From Phymatolithon calcareum (lineage: Eukaryota > Rhodophyta > Florideophyceae > Hapalidiales): 64,000 bases of DNA. Under the pieces are notes generated by a model. It was given only the letters and a program-made list of their open reading frames with translations, was not told where the DNA came from and made no database searches. Position 1 is the first letter of the stretch. Every line of letters starts with the position of its first letter. The position numbers and the translations under genes are program-made. The DNA lies in NCBI GenBank assembly GCA_977006965.1, contig OZ345354.1, positions 1,736,001-1,800,000 of the forward strand. The letters run 5' to 3'. Below, piece by piece: positions 21,191-30,273 of the stretch.

Positions 21191-21853
21191 TTAGCTGTCA
21201 ATGTTTTTGAATCGAGTGTAGCCCTTGGGAATGGCAAACCCCTTGGCGGGGTCTGCGTATTGGGCGTGCTCAGATGTGACTGGTTGTTGGGTATTACCTT
21301 GTTCATCGTCGCTGTCAGTGCCACCGCCACCGAAACAGCAAAATCCGCCCTTCTTTTTCTTCGGCGTGTTCCTCATTTTAGCGGCCTGCGCAGAAGGTAC
21401 TGCGGGGTTCGCCGGCACAGGACCGGCATCGGCTTCCTTCCCCTTCTTCTTGCTGCTCCTCTTACTTGCAGTCTTTCCATTGTCGTCTCTTTTCTTCTCA
21501 CTTTTTGTAGAAGAGTTCTTCGAAGCAGATGGTGCTGGCTTGGGGATTGGAGCTGCCTCAACAGGAGAGGTTACATTGGCGCTCGGAACCGGTGGAGGAG
21601 GGGGCGGCGGTACAGTCTTGGCCGATCCAGCTCCACGATTCGCTGGCGGGAGAGGAGGCGGCGGCGGAGGGGGCGCGGGAGCACCGCTTCGGGCTTTTGC
21701 TGCTGGGGGTGGCGGCGGTGGGACGGGAGCATTCTGGGTTGGCTTGGTCCGGCTGCCGGATGGCGGCGGTGGTGGCGGGGGAGCAACTTTCTTACCACCA
21801 CCCGCGAGAGGAGCTGGTGGTGGTGGAAGCGGCGGTGGCGGTGGCGGAGGCAT
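21191..21853 (-). CDS. Proline-rich protein with polybasic CC motif
   Basis: A 220-residue low-complexity protein. The first half consists of polyproline blocks (runs of 6-8 Pro) separated by short Ala/Gly/Lys linkers, like the FH1 or WASP-type segments that bind profilin and SH3 proteins. The second half is Lys/Ser-rich and holds KKKKGGFCCFGGGG, a polybasic patch next to a Cys pair that would suit S-acylation at a membrane, followed by an acidic DSDDE and a C-terminus ending in GYTRFKNIDS. No folded domain is visible. A role in membrane-associated actin regulation is only a guess. Confidence 0.6.
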   Translation of the reverse strand: MPPPPPPPLPPPPAPLAGGGKKVAPPPPPPPSGSRTKPTQNAPVPPPPPPAAKARSGAPAPPPPPPPLPPANRGAGSAKTVPPPPPPPVPSANVTSPVEAAPIPKPAPSASKNSSTKSEKKRDDNGKTASKRSSKKKGKEADAGPVPANPAVPSAQAAKMRNTPKKKKGGFCCFGGGGTDSDDEQGNTQQPVTSEHAQYADPAKGFAIPKGYTRFKNIDS

Positions 21854-22153
21854 TGTTCACGGTTTCAGTCGGCTTCGTGGCAAGGACACTGCGTTATTTG
21901 ATCGACCACCGTCCTTTGTACCGGGTTGACGCAATTTCCCAATGGATAGTTTCCCGTGCGTGGGCTTGGGAATCAAGGCACACGTGGCGCTGTTAAGCAT
22001 TTGAATAATCAAGAGGACAATGTTTCAAAATTTTATCAATTTTATTATGGAAGGCAAGTATCGTGACACCCGCCTTTGAGTCAATCGCGTCACACTAAAT
22101 AATCATACACTGTAATCCCCTCATCTGCAATTACAATTTGAGAGTACAAATTG
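21854..22153. other. Intergenic, 300 bp
   Basis: The spacer between the proline-rich gene and the SGT gene, both on the minus strand. I see nothing specific in it. Confidence 0.5.
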
Positions 22154-23302
22154 CTAATTATTACCCTCAGGCTTATCTCCTCCCATCATCGACTTGAGCT
22201 GCTCCTGCGCGGCCTGGGCAGCATCAGGATTGCTCATCATGGCTTGAACAGCCTGCATCGCTTCGGGGTTTTTCATCATCGACTGCAGACTTTGCTGCAT
22301 CATTGGCGACGACATGAAATTTTGCACTAACTCCGGGCTGATATCGAGACCCATGTTTTGAGCCATGCTCGCCATTTGCTCAGGCGATGGCATTGCTCCA
22401 CCTGCGCCAAGCCCAGGAAAGCCAGGCAAACCACCGGTATTGGCCGGCTCTGCCGTGGCCGCCGCTTTCCGATTTTGCGCCTCGGTGAGAAGTCGGGCAA
22501 GCTGCGAATTATCGGGATGCACTTGAACCGCATTCTGCAGCGCCTCCAGTTCTAAGTCGTCCATCCCCAGAGACCGGTAAGCAGATGCAAGTCTCTCATG
22601 CGCTCTTGCATACATCGTATCGATGGAAATGGCCATTTTGCAATCATCCACGGCAGCCGCAAATTCCTTCAGATGCATTTTCGCAGCAGCTCGATTCCCA
22701 TAATAAACAGCATTATTCCCGTCAAGCTCGATACACTTCGTGTAGCACTCCACAGCCTTGTCGAATTCCTTGGCCTTCAAATGCGCATTTCCCTGTGTCT
22801 TGATGCTGTCTGCCTCCTTCTTAATCTCGTCGTTTACATCAGCTTGGGGTAGAGATTTGTCCTCTGCAACGATAGGTACATTTTCCGGCTTTTTCTCCTT
22901 TCTCCTTTCGTCGAACTTCGTGCGAGCGCGCTCCAGTCGTCGCACGTATTCTTCGCTTCCCTCTTCGGTATCCCCGAAAAAGTTGGTCGTACGCTTCAAA
23001 CGCTTGACAAACTTTTCGAAAGCAACGTCATCCTCGCCCTTAGCCACCGGCTTACCACTGCCAGCACTGCTCGCTGCTTCATTGCCTAGAAGGGCCTTTC
23101 GCCCAGCAATGAAAACATCCGATAAGGAGAGCCCGTTGGTAGGATACCTCTGAAGCGTAGCCGGGTTCTCCAAATCGATACTATACGCCTCAGCGAGAAG
23201 AGTTCCGACAGTACCTAGCAATTCAGAGTTTTGTGCTGGATCCTTCTTCGCCTCCTCAAGGTGTTGCATGAAAGCAGCGATCATCCACCGTTGGTTTTCC
23301 AT
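22154..23302 (-). CDS. SGT2: SGT/SGTA co-chaperone
   Basis: A 382-residue small glutamine-rich TPR protein, a cytosolic co-chaperone that hands tail-anchored membrane proteins to the GET pathway and links to Hsp70/Hsp90. The N-terminal helical region (AAFMQHLEEAKK) fits the dimerisation domain. Three TPRs at about 165-270 start with KTQGNAHLKAKEFDKAVECY and carry carboxylate-clamp residues (K/N in helix 1, N in YYGNRAA). The C-terminus is rich in Met, Gln and Asn-Pro (NPEAMQAVQAMMSNPDAAQ), typical of the client-binding end. A charged insert of about 60 residues before the TPRs is longer than in animal SGTA. Confidence 0.9.
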   Translation of the reverse strand: MENQRWMIAAFMQHLEEAKKDPAQNSELLGTVGTLLAEAYSIDLENPATLQRYPTNGLSLSDVFIAGRKALLGNEAASSAGSGKPVAKGEDDVAFEKFVKRLKRTTNFFGDTEEGSEEYVRRLERARTKFDERRKEKKPENVPIVAEDKSLPQADVNDEIKKEADSIKTQGNAHLKAKEFDKAVECYTKCIELDGNNAVYYGNRAAAKMHLKEFAAAVDDCKMAISIDTMYARAHERLASAYRSLGMDDLELEALQNAVQVHPDNSQLARLLTEAQNRKAAATAEPANTGGLPGFPGLGAGGAMPSPEQMASMAQNMGLDISPELVQNFMSSPMMQQSLQSMMKNPEAMQAVQAMMSNPDAAQAAQEQLKSMMGGDKPEGNN

Positions 23303-23734
23303 TGGAAAAAAGGATTCTGTGGAATACGACGACCGTACTTGAAGCCAACAATTTCGTGAAGAGCACCGTCGAGTCGACAGATGCTAATCTGCCGTAGCAC
23401 GATATCACCTTCGCCGAAATATAGTCGAAATGGGAGATATGATACTCAGATTGTTTTGAATGTTCGGATTCTTTCATTGGGTGATCCGTCTGAATCCTAT
23501 TCCGTTCATGTATTTTTCAGATTTGAGTAACGACTCTGAATATACGAGATAGAGAATTGGACCGGACAGGACCTTGGTCCGCGCATTCAGGTCCGCTCCT
23601 CATGAGTCCTTTCCGTGCGGCAGCCAAATCTCAAGAACCGGGTTTTGCAGCGGGTTCTGCAAAAATCCTGCGCAACTGTATTTTCATCGTCTTGCAGACG
23701 GCTGCAACTGCTTATCTTCGTTCCACATAAACTA
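23303..23734. promoter_or_regulatory. Divergent promoter, SGT and Spo7-like genes
   Basis: A 432-bp spacer between two divergent start codons. It contains a TATGATAC octamer at 23438-23445, which recurs in other divergent spacers of the window. No TATA box is obvious. Confidence 0.4.
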
Positions 23735-24516
23735 ATGCTTTCAGTCGGAAATTCTCCTGGGTCGTCATCAGTGAGGAATGATAGCCGCTATTTGGATGCA
23801 GCAACCCAACTACGAGATATTCGCCTCTTCGAATTGTAAGTTTACCGGAATCAAGGCAGAGGTTTAGCACAACAATCTGAGTCCTAACATTCGATGGTTT
23901 GAAATGGACAGAAATCTCCAAAAGTCTCTTCACTCGCTTCGGCAACTGCGACGTCGTTACCTGGTAAGTTTTCGTCACATTGTATGTATCCAACTGAGTC
24001 ATGACCTTGAACGACAACCTAATCTGTCAGCTGTGTATCTCGCGAACAGTGCATCGTTGCCCTTCTTGTTGCAAGCTCAGCGTACTGGACATGGCGATTA
24101 CGAGAAAGGCTTGCGAGCCATTTGCCTCGAACGACACAGGAGGAAATGCGACTTTGGTTTGCATGGGCTGTCCTTGGAATAGCACCTCTGGTTGTGTTTT
24201 TTGTGACCGGAATGTACAGAAGAACGATTGTCGAACCAAGCCGGTTCATTGACCAGCTGAACCGTTCCTTGGTTCAATTTTATGTCGCTTATTCGGAAGA
24301 AGTGAGTTCCCATGCCTGTACAGCCGCGTTCAACGGAACAGTTTTCTGACCAAACGCGCGCGCTCTATTGATTGGCGAAGTCTGGCCGTCTGGTTCGAAC
24401 AGTACCTCCGGAGAATGAGCAGACATTTAGGGAACCTCTTCGACTTCGAACAGGAAGCAGAACGCGCCGCCCCGCAAGCTAAACCGGAGGCGTCTACTAC
24501 AGTAGTGACAGGCTAA
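23735..24516 (+). CDS. CNEP1R1/Spo7-like phosphatase regulatory subunit (4 exons)
   Basis: The gene appears only after splicing: exons 23735-23835, 23912-23963, 24050-24301 and 24403-24516. Introns are 76, 86 and 101 bp, with GTAAGT, GTAAGT and GTGAGT donors and AG acceptors. The 172-residue product has an N-terminal helix (LQKSLHSLRQLRRRYL), two membrane segments (about 52-66 CIVALLVASSAYWTW; about 88-107 FAWAVLGIAPLVVFFVTGMY) and the motif RRTIVEPSRFIDQLNRSL. This matches the layout of TMEM188/CNEP1R1 (Spo7 in yeast), the ER/nuclear-envelope partner of the lipin phosphatase Nem1/CNEP1, which controls phospholipid synthesis. The last exon is the least certain. The stop lies 16 bp from the convergent F-box gene. 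Confidence 0.75.
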
Positions 24517-24532
24517 GACGGTACAAAAAGTA

Positions 24533-25270
24533 TTAGTTGAGTGCATGCCATTCCCTGTCTCTCAATAAGGCTTTACATGCCTTCGTCATATTAAAATCGT
24601 TATCCTCCAAATAGAACCGCACTTCTGCTTCATCAACGGAAAAACCGCGCGCAACAAGTCGAACGATAATTTCACGAACTTTGCTTTCGCGCCGTTCAGC
24701 GACATCGAGAGGCAGACACTCCTGCTCACGTCTCTGGAAATGGATTACAAGAAATACACGATCGGCCAGAGTGCAGTCTCGCACTAGCGTCGGATATTGG
24801 CACGATATTGGTTCTCCGGTAAGGCGAGTTACCAAACAGTCAGTGTCAAGGGGAATATACAAGTACTCGCGAGTTGCCACGTGGTGCTCTGACAATAAGG
24901 CATTCGTTCGCAGAATATCTTGAGTGGACACAGAATACTTCAGCGCAAGAGAAGTCACAGAATCAGAGCGTTGGAGCTGGACAGCGACGTGGAGCGTTCT
25001 CGCGGCGCGGTGCGTTTTCATGGTAGTTACAAGTCGAGCCCAGCAACTTACGGTTGAAAGTTTTGTGTTGCGGTCTTGACGGACGGCTTGAACTCCAGCC
25101 ACCTGTGCTGCAAGAGAGGGCCAGAGATTTTGAATACAAAGAGCCCGAAAGTAGCGCGAGGAGAGCGACATTGAAACAAGTGAATGGATGTCCAGAGTTT
25201 GGAGGAGACGGAGCAGCAGTTCTTCTGGAAGGTCTTTTAGGTTCGCGCTCATATTTTCAAAATGTTGCAT
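24533..25270 (-). CDS. F-box protein with LysM domain
   Basis: A 245-residue protein combining three modules. An F-box (LKDLPEELLLRLLQTLDIHSL, about 10-45) would bind Skp1 in an SCF ubiquitin ligase. A LysM-type motif at about 95-145 (SVTSLALKYSVSTQDILRTN..YLYIPL) follows. A C-terminal helical part (about 205-240) reads EIIVRLVARGFSVDEAEVRFYL, like a UBA/CUE fold. F-box plus LysM is known from plant proteins such as At1g55000. There is no signal peptide, so the LysM is intracellular. The longer open frame to 25396 begins with TTG; ATGs at 25270 and 25252 are both possible. Confidence 0.8.
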   Translation of the reverse strand: MQHFENMSANLKDLPEELLLRLLQTLDIHSLVSMSLSSRYFRALCIQNLWPSLAAQVAGVQAVRQDRNTKLSTVSCWARLVTTMKTHRAARTLHVAVQLQRSDSVTSLALKYSVSTQDILRTNALLSEHHVATREYLYIPLDTDCLVTRLTGEPISCQYPTLVRDCTLADRVFLVIHFQRREQECLPLDVAERRESKVREIIVRLVARGFSVDEAEVRFYLEDNDFNMTKACKALLRDREWHALN

Positions 25271-25910
25271 GCATGCAACCTCGCAATTCTCTAATATGCC
25301 TGGGCCTTGTGCAGAGCGAGGGACCGTTCTCCAGCGGGAGAAAAGAGCAGTTTCACGAAACACGAGCGATCGAACATGCTGGTCCCCAACAGACAAGAGG
25401 AATCATTTGTGGGGATATATAACCTGAGCTGGTCCGGACCATTTCCGAATACTGTAGTGATGTGCGGAAGGAAGGCAATGGTAACCTCCCAGTTGAGACA
25501 TGCCTAGCTGTAGCATCGGTGGATTTCCTTGATTTGTGTATGTTTTTTAGGCCATCAAGGTGATCCAAACATCTGATGATCCAATGGTCTGATCCAAACC
25601 GGACCGTGAGTATCATAAAAAGAGAGTTGTGTCACCTTGCTCTATTTTTGCCCAGCGCAGCCCTTGAATGATTCATACACGCATATTTTTTCAAATTTAT
25701 TTTTCTACGTACAGTTGTAGTGCATATCTTGGCCAGGCCTAAGATCGGGACAGCTGTTTATTTTCCGGATATTTTTTCCAGATTAAAACCCTTCACAATA
25801 GATCTTGGTCCGCGGGCCAACAACAGGACCACGGGCCATGTACTTGACAGCTCTCGGACAAACATAGAAAGGCCCCCCAAACGCGGCCAAATCGCACGGT
25901 TATTCAACAC
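25271..25910. other. Divergent intergenic region
   Basis: A 640-bp spacer between the F-box/LysM gene and DCP1. I see no further gene. Short GGTCCG/CGGACC words recur near 25430 and 25600 without a clear pattern. Confidence 0.4.
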
Positions 25911-26018
25911 ATGAGCACCGCCGGGATTTATTTACCAGAATCCGCCCAACAATGTCAGACGCCAAAAGGTGAGCACCCACAGTCCAAGACTTTTACCGTT
26001 CCGCTCTTCAACCCCATC

Positions 26019-28025
26019 ATGAGCGAAGCAGTCCAGGTAAGCATGGATGCCCGTAAGGCTGTCGCCGATAAGCTCAACACCTCCGTCCTTCTCCGTCAAG
26101 ATCCGGCTTTCGCTCGCGTCCTCGGACAGTCCATGCACGTTGCCGTGTATGAACTTGATGAGGCCAACAACGGCGAGAACCGTTGGCATCGTATCGACGT
26201 CGAAGGTGCTCTTTTCGTGTATGAGCGCAATCCTGTCGATGAGGACGATAATCCGGCAAAGTATCGATTGATTGTTATCAATCGCAAATCTCCGCAGAAC
26301 TTTCTCGACTTCCTCGGCGCAGGGGACCAGGACATCGAACTGTCAGGACACATGAACATGATTACGTATCGTAATGCGGATGAAGAAATTAAGGGTCTGT
26401 GGTTCTTTGAGGAGTCTGACCTTAGCCCAATTGTCGACCTCATTGGTGCCATTATGCGTGGCGATGCCATTCCGGAATCCAATCTGCGAGGGGACAAATC
26501 CTCTCCCAAATCTTTTGCACAGGCGCTGTCGCAAACAGGCGAAGACTCCAAGTTAGCCAAGAAGCAATCGAAGAACAAGAGGTCAAGACCGCCGGCGACG
26601 ATCAGAACGCCTGTTAATGTCAAGGTAACAGGAACTACAAGTATTCCTGTTGCGAAACCGCCCGATAATCCATCCCTGCTGAAATTCTTCCCGAATCTCA
26701 AGACTCCGGAAAGTGGAATCGTGGGGGCCGCCGTACCTCCTCATGCACAAGATTCGACTGTCGCTGAAAATGGCGCTTCAGCTTCTGCCAGTGTCGCATC
26801 CGACGATAAGATTCCTAACGGCAAGACGAGCCAGTCCAATGGGACGGGAGATGCAACTCCCTTCATTGACAAGAGCATCGTGGATGCTGTCAAGCATACG
26901 TCTGGGAAATCGGCGTCAGCTGCAAATGTTGTGAAGACCGAGTCCTCTTCACCTTTGAATCCAACAGATGGTCCAACGCGCACTCCTGCGGGTGCCGTCC
27001 ACGCATCGGAGGCTGCAACTAACTCGCAAGAAGGTCGCTTACAGGCGGAGCTACAGGCTCAGGCACGTGCGCAGGCCCATGCACAGTATCAGGCGCAGCA
27101 AGCTCACGCCCATCATATGCGTTTGCAGGCTCATCACCATGCGCAAGCGCAAGCGCAGGCCCGTGAAGCCCACATGCGGGCCCAGGCGCAAGGTATACCT
27201 GTGCAGGGCTACGGGAGGCCATCAACGCTTGGGCTACAGGTACCACTACCCCCGATGCATGGCGTCATCCACAGTGCTCCGTATCAGACTCACCAGGTGC
27301 AACAGGGACGTCCTGTTCACCAAGCTCATCCGCATCCTATCAACCATCATGCTCATGCGGCCCACATGGCGTTCTTGGCACAACAGCGTGCCTTGCATCA
27401 ACAGTACTATGGTCAGCAGCAGAATAGTTCGTACTCGCCTCCGGGGTCCGGCAATTACATGGGAAATGTGCCCGGGGCAGCGAGTCACATGGGAATGATG
27501 CAGCAACCGCACCCGGATCATTATTTCAACGACGTGACCAACAGCATGGCGAACATGGCAATCAACTTTGGGTCGACAGTCGATGCAGGTGTCGGAGGAA
27601 ATTTGGCCCCCAGTACAGAGGCCGTTCCGTCAACCTTGGTGCAAACGGACCATATGAATGTCCTCGCGGCCTCCAATGGTGGGAATGCCGATGGGGAGGC
27701 GCGGGAAGTGTTACTCGGGATGTTACAGACGGGTGCTCCGAACAGCGTTGGAGGGAGTGGCAATGCGCAGCAGTCGACAGGCGTTCTGAAGTATGTGAAA
27801 TCTTTTGAGCAGAGTGCTGGTATGATTGGGTCATCCATGGCGACGCTGCGAATTCATGGTCATTCCACACAGGAGGACTTGAAGAAGAATGATTTCCGGT
27901 CAGTGATTCAGCGCATGCTGACGGATCAGAAATTGTTCAACACGGCATACGAGAACTACACTGCTGCGCGAGCCGAGCAGAAGAAGAAGAGGAAGAACAA
28001 GCAGGGTCAGTCAGTGCAGAAGTAG
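26019..28025 (+). CDS. DCP1: mRNA-decapping protein DCP1
   Basis: A 668-residue activator of the Dcp2 decapping enzyme, acting in cytoplasmic P-bodies. The N-terminal EVH1-like DCP1 domain (about 5-130) has SVLLRQDPAFARVL, HVAVYELD, VEGALFVYERN and LWFFEESDLSPI. A long low-complexity middle is rich in Gln, His and Ala (AQAHAQYQAQQAHAHH), typical of P-body proteins. The C-terminal helix DFRSVIQRMLTDQKLFNTAYENY matches the DCP1 trimerisation domain, followed by a Lys-rich tail. An in-frame ATG at 25911 would add 36 residues; I prefer 26019 (MSEAVQ) because the DCP1 domain begins right after it. Confidence 0.9.
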   Translation: MSEAVQVSMDARKAVADKLNTSVLLRQDPAFARVLGQSMHVAVYELDEANNGENRWHRIDVEGALFVYERNPVDEDDNPAKYRLIVINRKSPQNFLDFLGAGDQDIELSGHMNMITYRNADEEIKGLWFFEESDLSPIVDLIGAIMRGDAIPESNLRGDKSSPKSFAQALSQTGEDSKLAKKQSKNKRSRPPATIRTPVNVKVTGTTSIPVAKPPDNPSLLKFFPNLKTPESGIVGAAVPPHAQDSTVAENGASASASVASDDKIPNGKTSQSNGTGDATPFIDKSIVDAVKHTSGKSASAANVVKTESSSPLNPTDGPTRTPAGAVHASEAATNSQEGRLQAELQAQARAQAHAQYQAQQAHAHHMRLQAHHHAQAQAQAREAHMRAQAQGIPVQGYGRPSTLGLQVPLPPMHGVIHSAPYQTHQVQQGRPVHQAHPHPINHHAHAAHMAFLAQQRALHQQYYGQQQNSSYSPPGSGNYMGNVPGAASHMGMMQQPHPDHYFNDVTNSMANMAINFGSTVDAGVGGNLAPSTEAVPSTLVQTDHMNVLAASNGGNADGEAREVLLGMLQTGAPNSVGGSGNAQQSTGVLKYVKSFEQSAGMIGSSMATLRIHGHSTQEDLKKNDFRSVIQRMLTDQKLFNTAYENYTAARAEQKKKRKNKQGQSVQK

Positions 28026-28829
28026 GATGGATATATGACCTGAAGATTCTGCAGAATTTTGCAGTGGGAATGTACAGTCTTGTGCGTTTACTTGTGTTAC
28101 TAATCTTGGCGCCAAAGCCTCTGCGCACCAGTCAGGGGCATGCTTGTGAATGGGCGCCTATTATTCTCTGTATTCTTACCTGTCTTACTTTGTGCTACAG
28201 TACACCATCTTAAATTTCCACCTACAACATTTTCCAGGGCGTGAGTGGTATAAGAACTAAACCTACCAAGGGTGTGTACACCATTGTTGATTTGCTTTTT
28301 TCTACACTCTCAAACAACCCTTAAGCCAAAATTGTTGTCCGTGCGCTACAGCCGCAAAACATACTGTACATCTAAAATCGCGAAGACAGAATTTTTCGCA
28401 ATTTTATTTTATCTGAAAATGTTGTCGTCAGCACGGGCTTGCTTTATCTTGACTCGGTTCCCGTGTTGGTTAACCCGGCTTGCGCGTCGCTCGCTAAACA
28501 ATCCTTCAACCTGAAATATCAGTTCATTGGGCCTCGTATGATCTCAAATGACAGTCTGGAGTCTGCCATTCGTTCCTTTTTTGGCAGCTGTCTATGATAG
28601 GAATGATTTCAAAATTACTTCGAGGCAACAAATGAATAAAAGGGGAATACAAGTTCCTCGGTGCTCTTGAACTTGCCTTGAATAGCTATTCGTCTTTACG
28701 CCTCGAGCCGACGTTCTTCTCATCCGATGAGTCTTGTTTCTACTGCATTGCACTAGTGCTTACTTTCGCACCTTCCCGACCAAATTGTGTTTCTCCTTTC
28801 CGCAGTGTTTTCAATAGCGCTAAGTGGAA
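28026..28829. other. Intergenic, no gene seen
   Basis: An 800-bp spacer between DCP1 and the oxysterol-binding protein gene, both on the plus strand. I see no feature beyond AT-rich sequence. Confidence 0.4.
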
Positions 28830-30191
28830 ATGAGTGACCATCCTTTCAAACCGGGCACTCCTCACCACCCCTCAAGTGCACCTGGTACTCCCAGTGAGGG
28901 CGATGGAACATGGGTGTCTTGGCTCACTTCCGTGGCATCCTCTGCATACGATTCCGTTGTCGGAGCACCTGAATCTTATCGCAATCTGACACCTACCACC
29001 GCTCTGCGACAGGGCGAAGACGCCGAGGTATCCTCGGAATTTGGCGAAGTTTGTCATGAAGAACGACAAGCTTTATGGAAACAACTCGCCTCTACTATTG
29101 GCATGGATGTTATGAACCTCAGATTGAGTCTTCCCATTTGGATTTTTGAACCTACCACCGCTCTTGTCCGCATGGCTGAGATTTTTGAGTTTGCCGACCT
29201 TTTAGATCGTGCTGCAACTAACGATGACCCAGTGCATCGTGACTGTCTTGTTGCAGCCTTCGTCATCTCCGCCTTTTCTCATACAGGCCGTGTTCGAAAG
29301 CCGTTCAATCCAATGCTCGGCGAAACTTTCGAGTTTGAAAGTCCTGTAAACGGCATGCGTTTTTATGCCGAGCAAGTGTCACACCATCCCCCTCTCTCTG
29401 TTTCCCGTTGTGAAGGGGAAGGATGGGTCTCTGGTGAACTTGTGGATGTTAATGCTACTTTCTGGGGTAACGCTCTTGAGATTACCAATGTCGGTACGCG
29501 ATACATACACCTGACAAAGACTAATGATCGGTATACCTGGACGCTTCCTAAGGTGCTTGTGTCAAATCTTTTCATCGGTGGTGCCTTCGTGGATCATTAC
29601 GGCACAATTGAACTGAAGAATGAAACAACTGGAAGTATCAGTACACTCGTCTTAACAAAGTGTGGCTGGTTTTCGTCAGGCAGGCATGAAGTGAATGGAG
29701 CGCTGATAAGCAAGGATGGTGACGAGGTTTTGGCCTACAAAGGAGCGTGGAACAAAAATCTTGATTGTGAACGCCCGAAAAGACGTGTTGGCGAAGGAAC
29801 TAATCGCCTCTGGATGGCTGGATCGCATATGCTACCTGGGAGCGAAGGAGGCGGAACTCATGGTACGCTTGCCAATTGTACGAAATTTACGAAAGAATTG
29901 CTCACGTTTGACGAGGACGCTGCGGAAATGTTGCCAATTACGGATTCTCGCCTGCGACCGGACAGACTGGCTCTGGAAAAAGGTCAGAAAACTAAGGCGT
30001 CGGATGAAAAGCTGCGTATTGAACAGGCTCAAAGAGATCGTGAGAAAAAGAGGCGTCAGGAAGGAAAGGACTACATTCCTCGGTGGTTCAAGAAGTCTGC
30101 CGATGGCAGTAACTGGGAACCCACAGGAGACTATTGGGAAAAGGCGCATGACAAGTCCGCGGATATTAACACGATTGCTCCTCTCTGGTGA
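28830..30191 (+). CDS. Oxysterol-binding protein-related lipid transfer protein
   Basis: A 453-residue ORP consisting essentially of the lipid-transfer domain, without PH domain or ankyrin repeats. The family signature EQVSHHPP lies at about 180-187. LSLPIWIFEPTTALVRMAE matches the lid and entrance region, NPMLGETFEF precedes the signature, and the C-terminus has the usual KKRRQEGKDYIPRWF and GDYWEKAHDK segments. ORPs exchange sterols or other lipids for PI4P at membrane contacts. The short form lacking an obvious targeting domain resembles plant and yeast short ORPs. The frame is open from a GTG at 28824; the ATG is at 28830. Confidence 0.93.
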   Translation: MSDHPFKPGTPHHPSSAPGTPSEGDGTWVSWLTSVASSAYDSVVGAPESYRNLTPTTALRQGEDAEVSSEFGEVCHEERQALWKQLASTIGMDVMNLRLSLPIWIFEPTTALVRMAEIFEFADLLDRAATNDDPVHRDCLVAAFVISAFSHTGRVRKPFNPMLGETFEFESPVNGMRFYAEQVSHHPPLSVSRCEGEGWVSGELVDVNATFWGNALEITNVGTRYIHLTKTNDRYTWTLPKVLVSNLFIGGAFVDHYGTIELKNETTGSISTLVLTKCGWFSSGRHEVNGALISKDGDEVLAYKGAWNKNLDCERPKRRVGEGTNRLWMAGSHMLPGSEGGGTHGTLANCTKFTKELLTFDEDAAEMLPITDSRLRPDRLALEKGQKTKASDEKLRIEQAQRDREKKRRQEGKDYIPRWFKKSADGSNWEPTGDYWEKAHDKSADINTIAPLW

Positions 30192-30273
30192 ATAGATGTA
30201 TGTCCTGTTTTTGATGTGCCTCTGCTGACAAAAAATGTACAATCTTTACGTCGGCTTCAATGGGTTTCATGCC

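Noticed and set aside
21225-21996. Long Gly/Val and Trp/Arg-rich plus-strand frames
   Set aside because: They are antisense shadows of the polyproline codons in the minus-strand gene.
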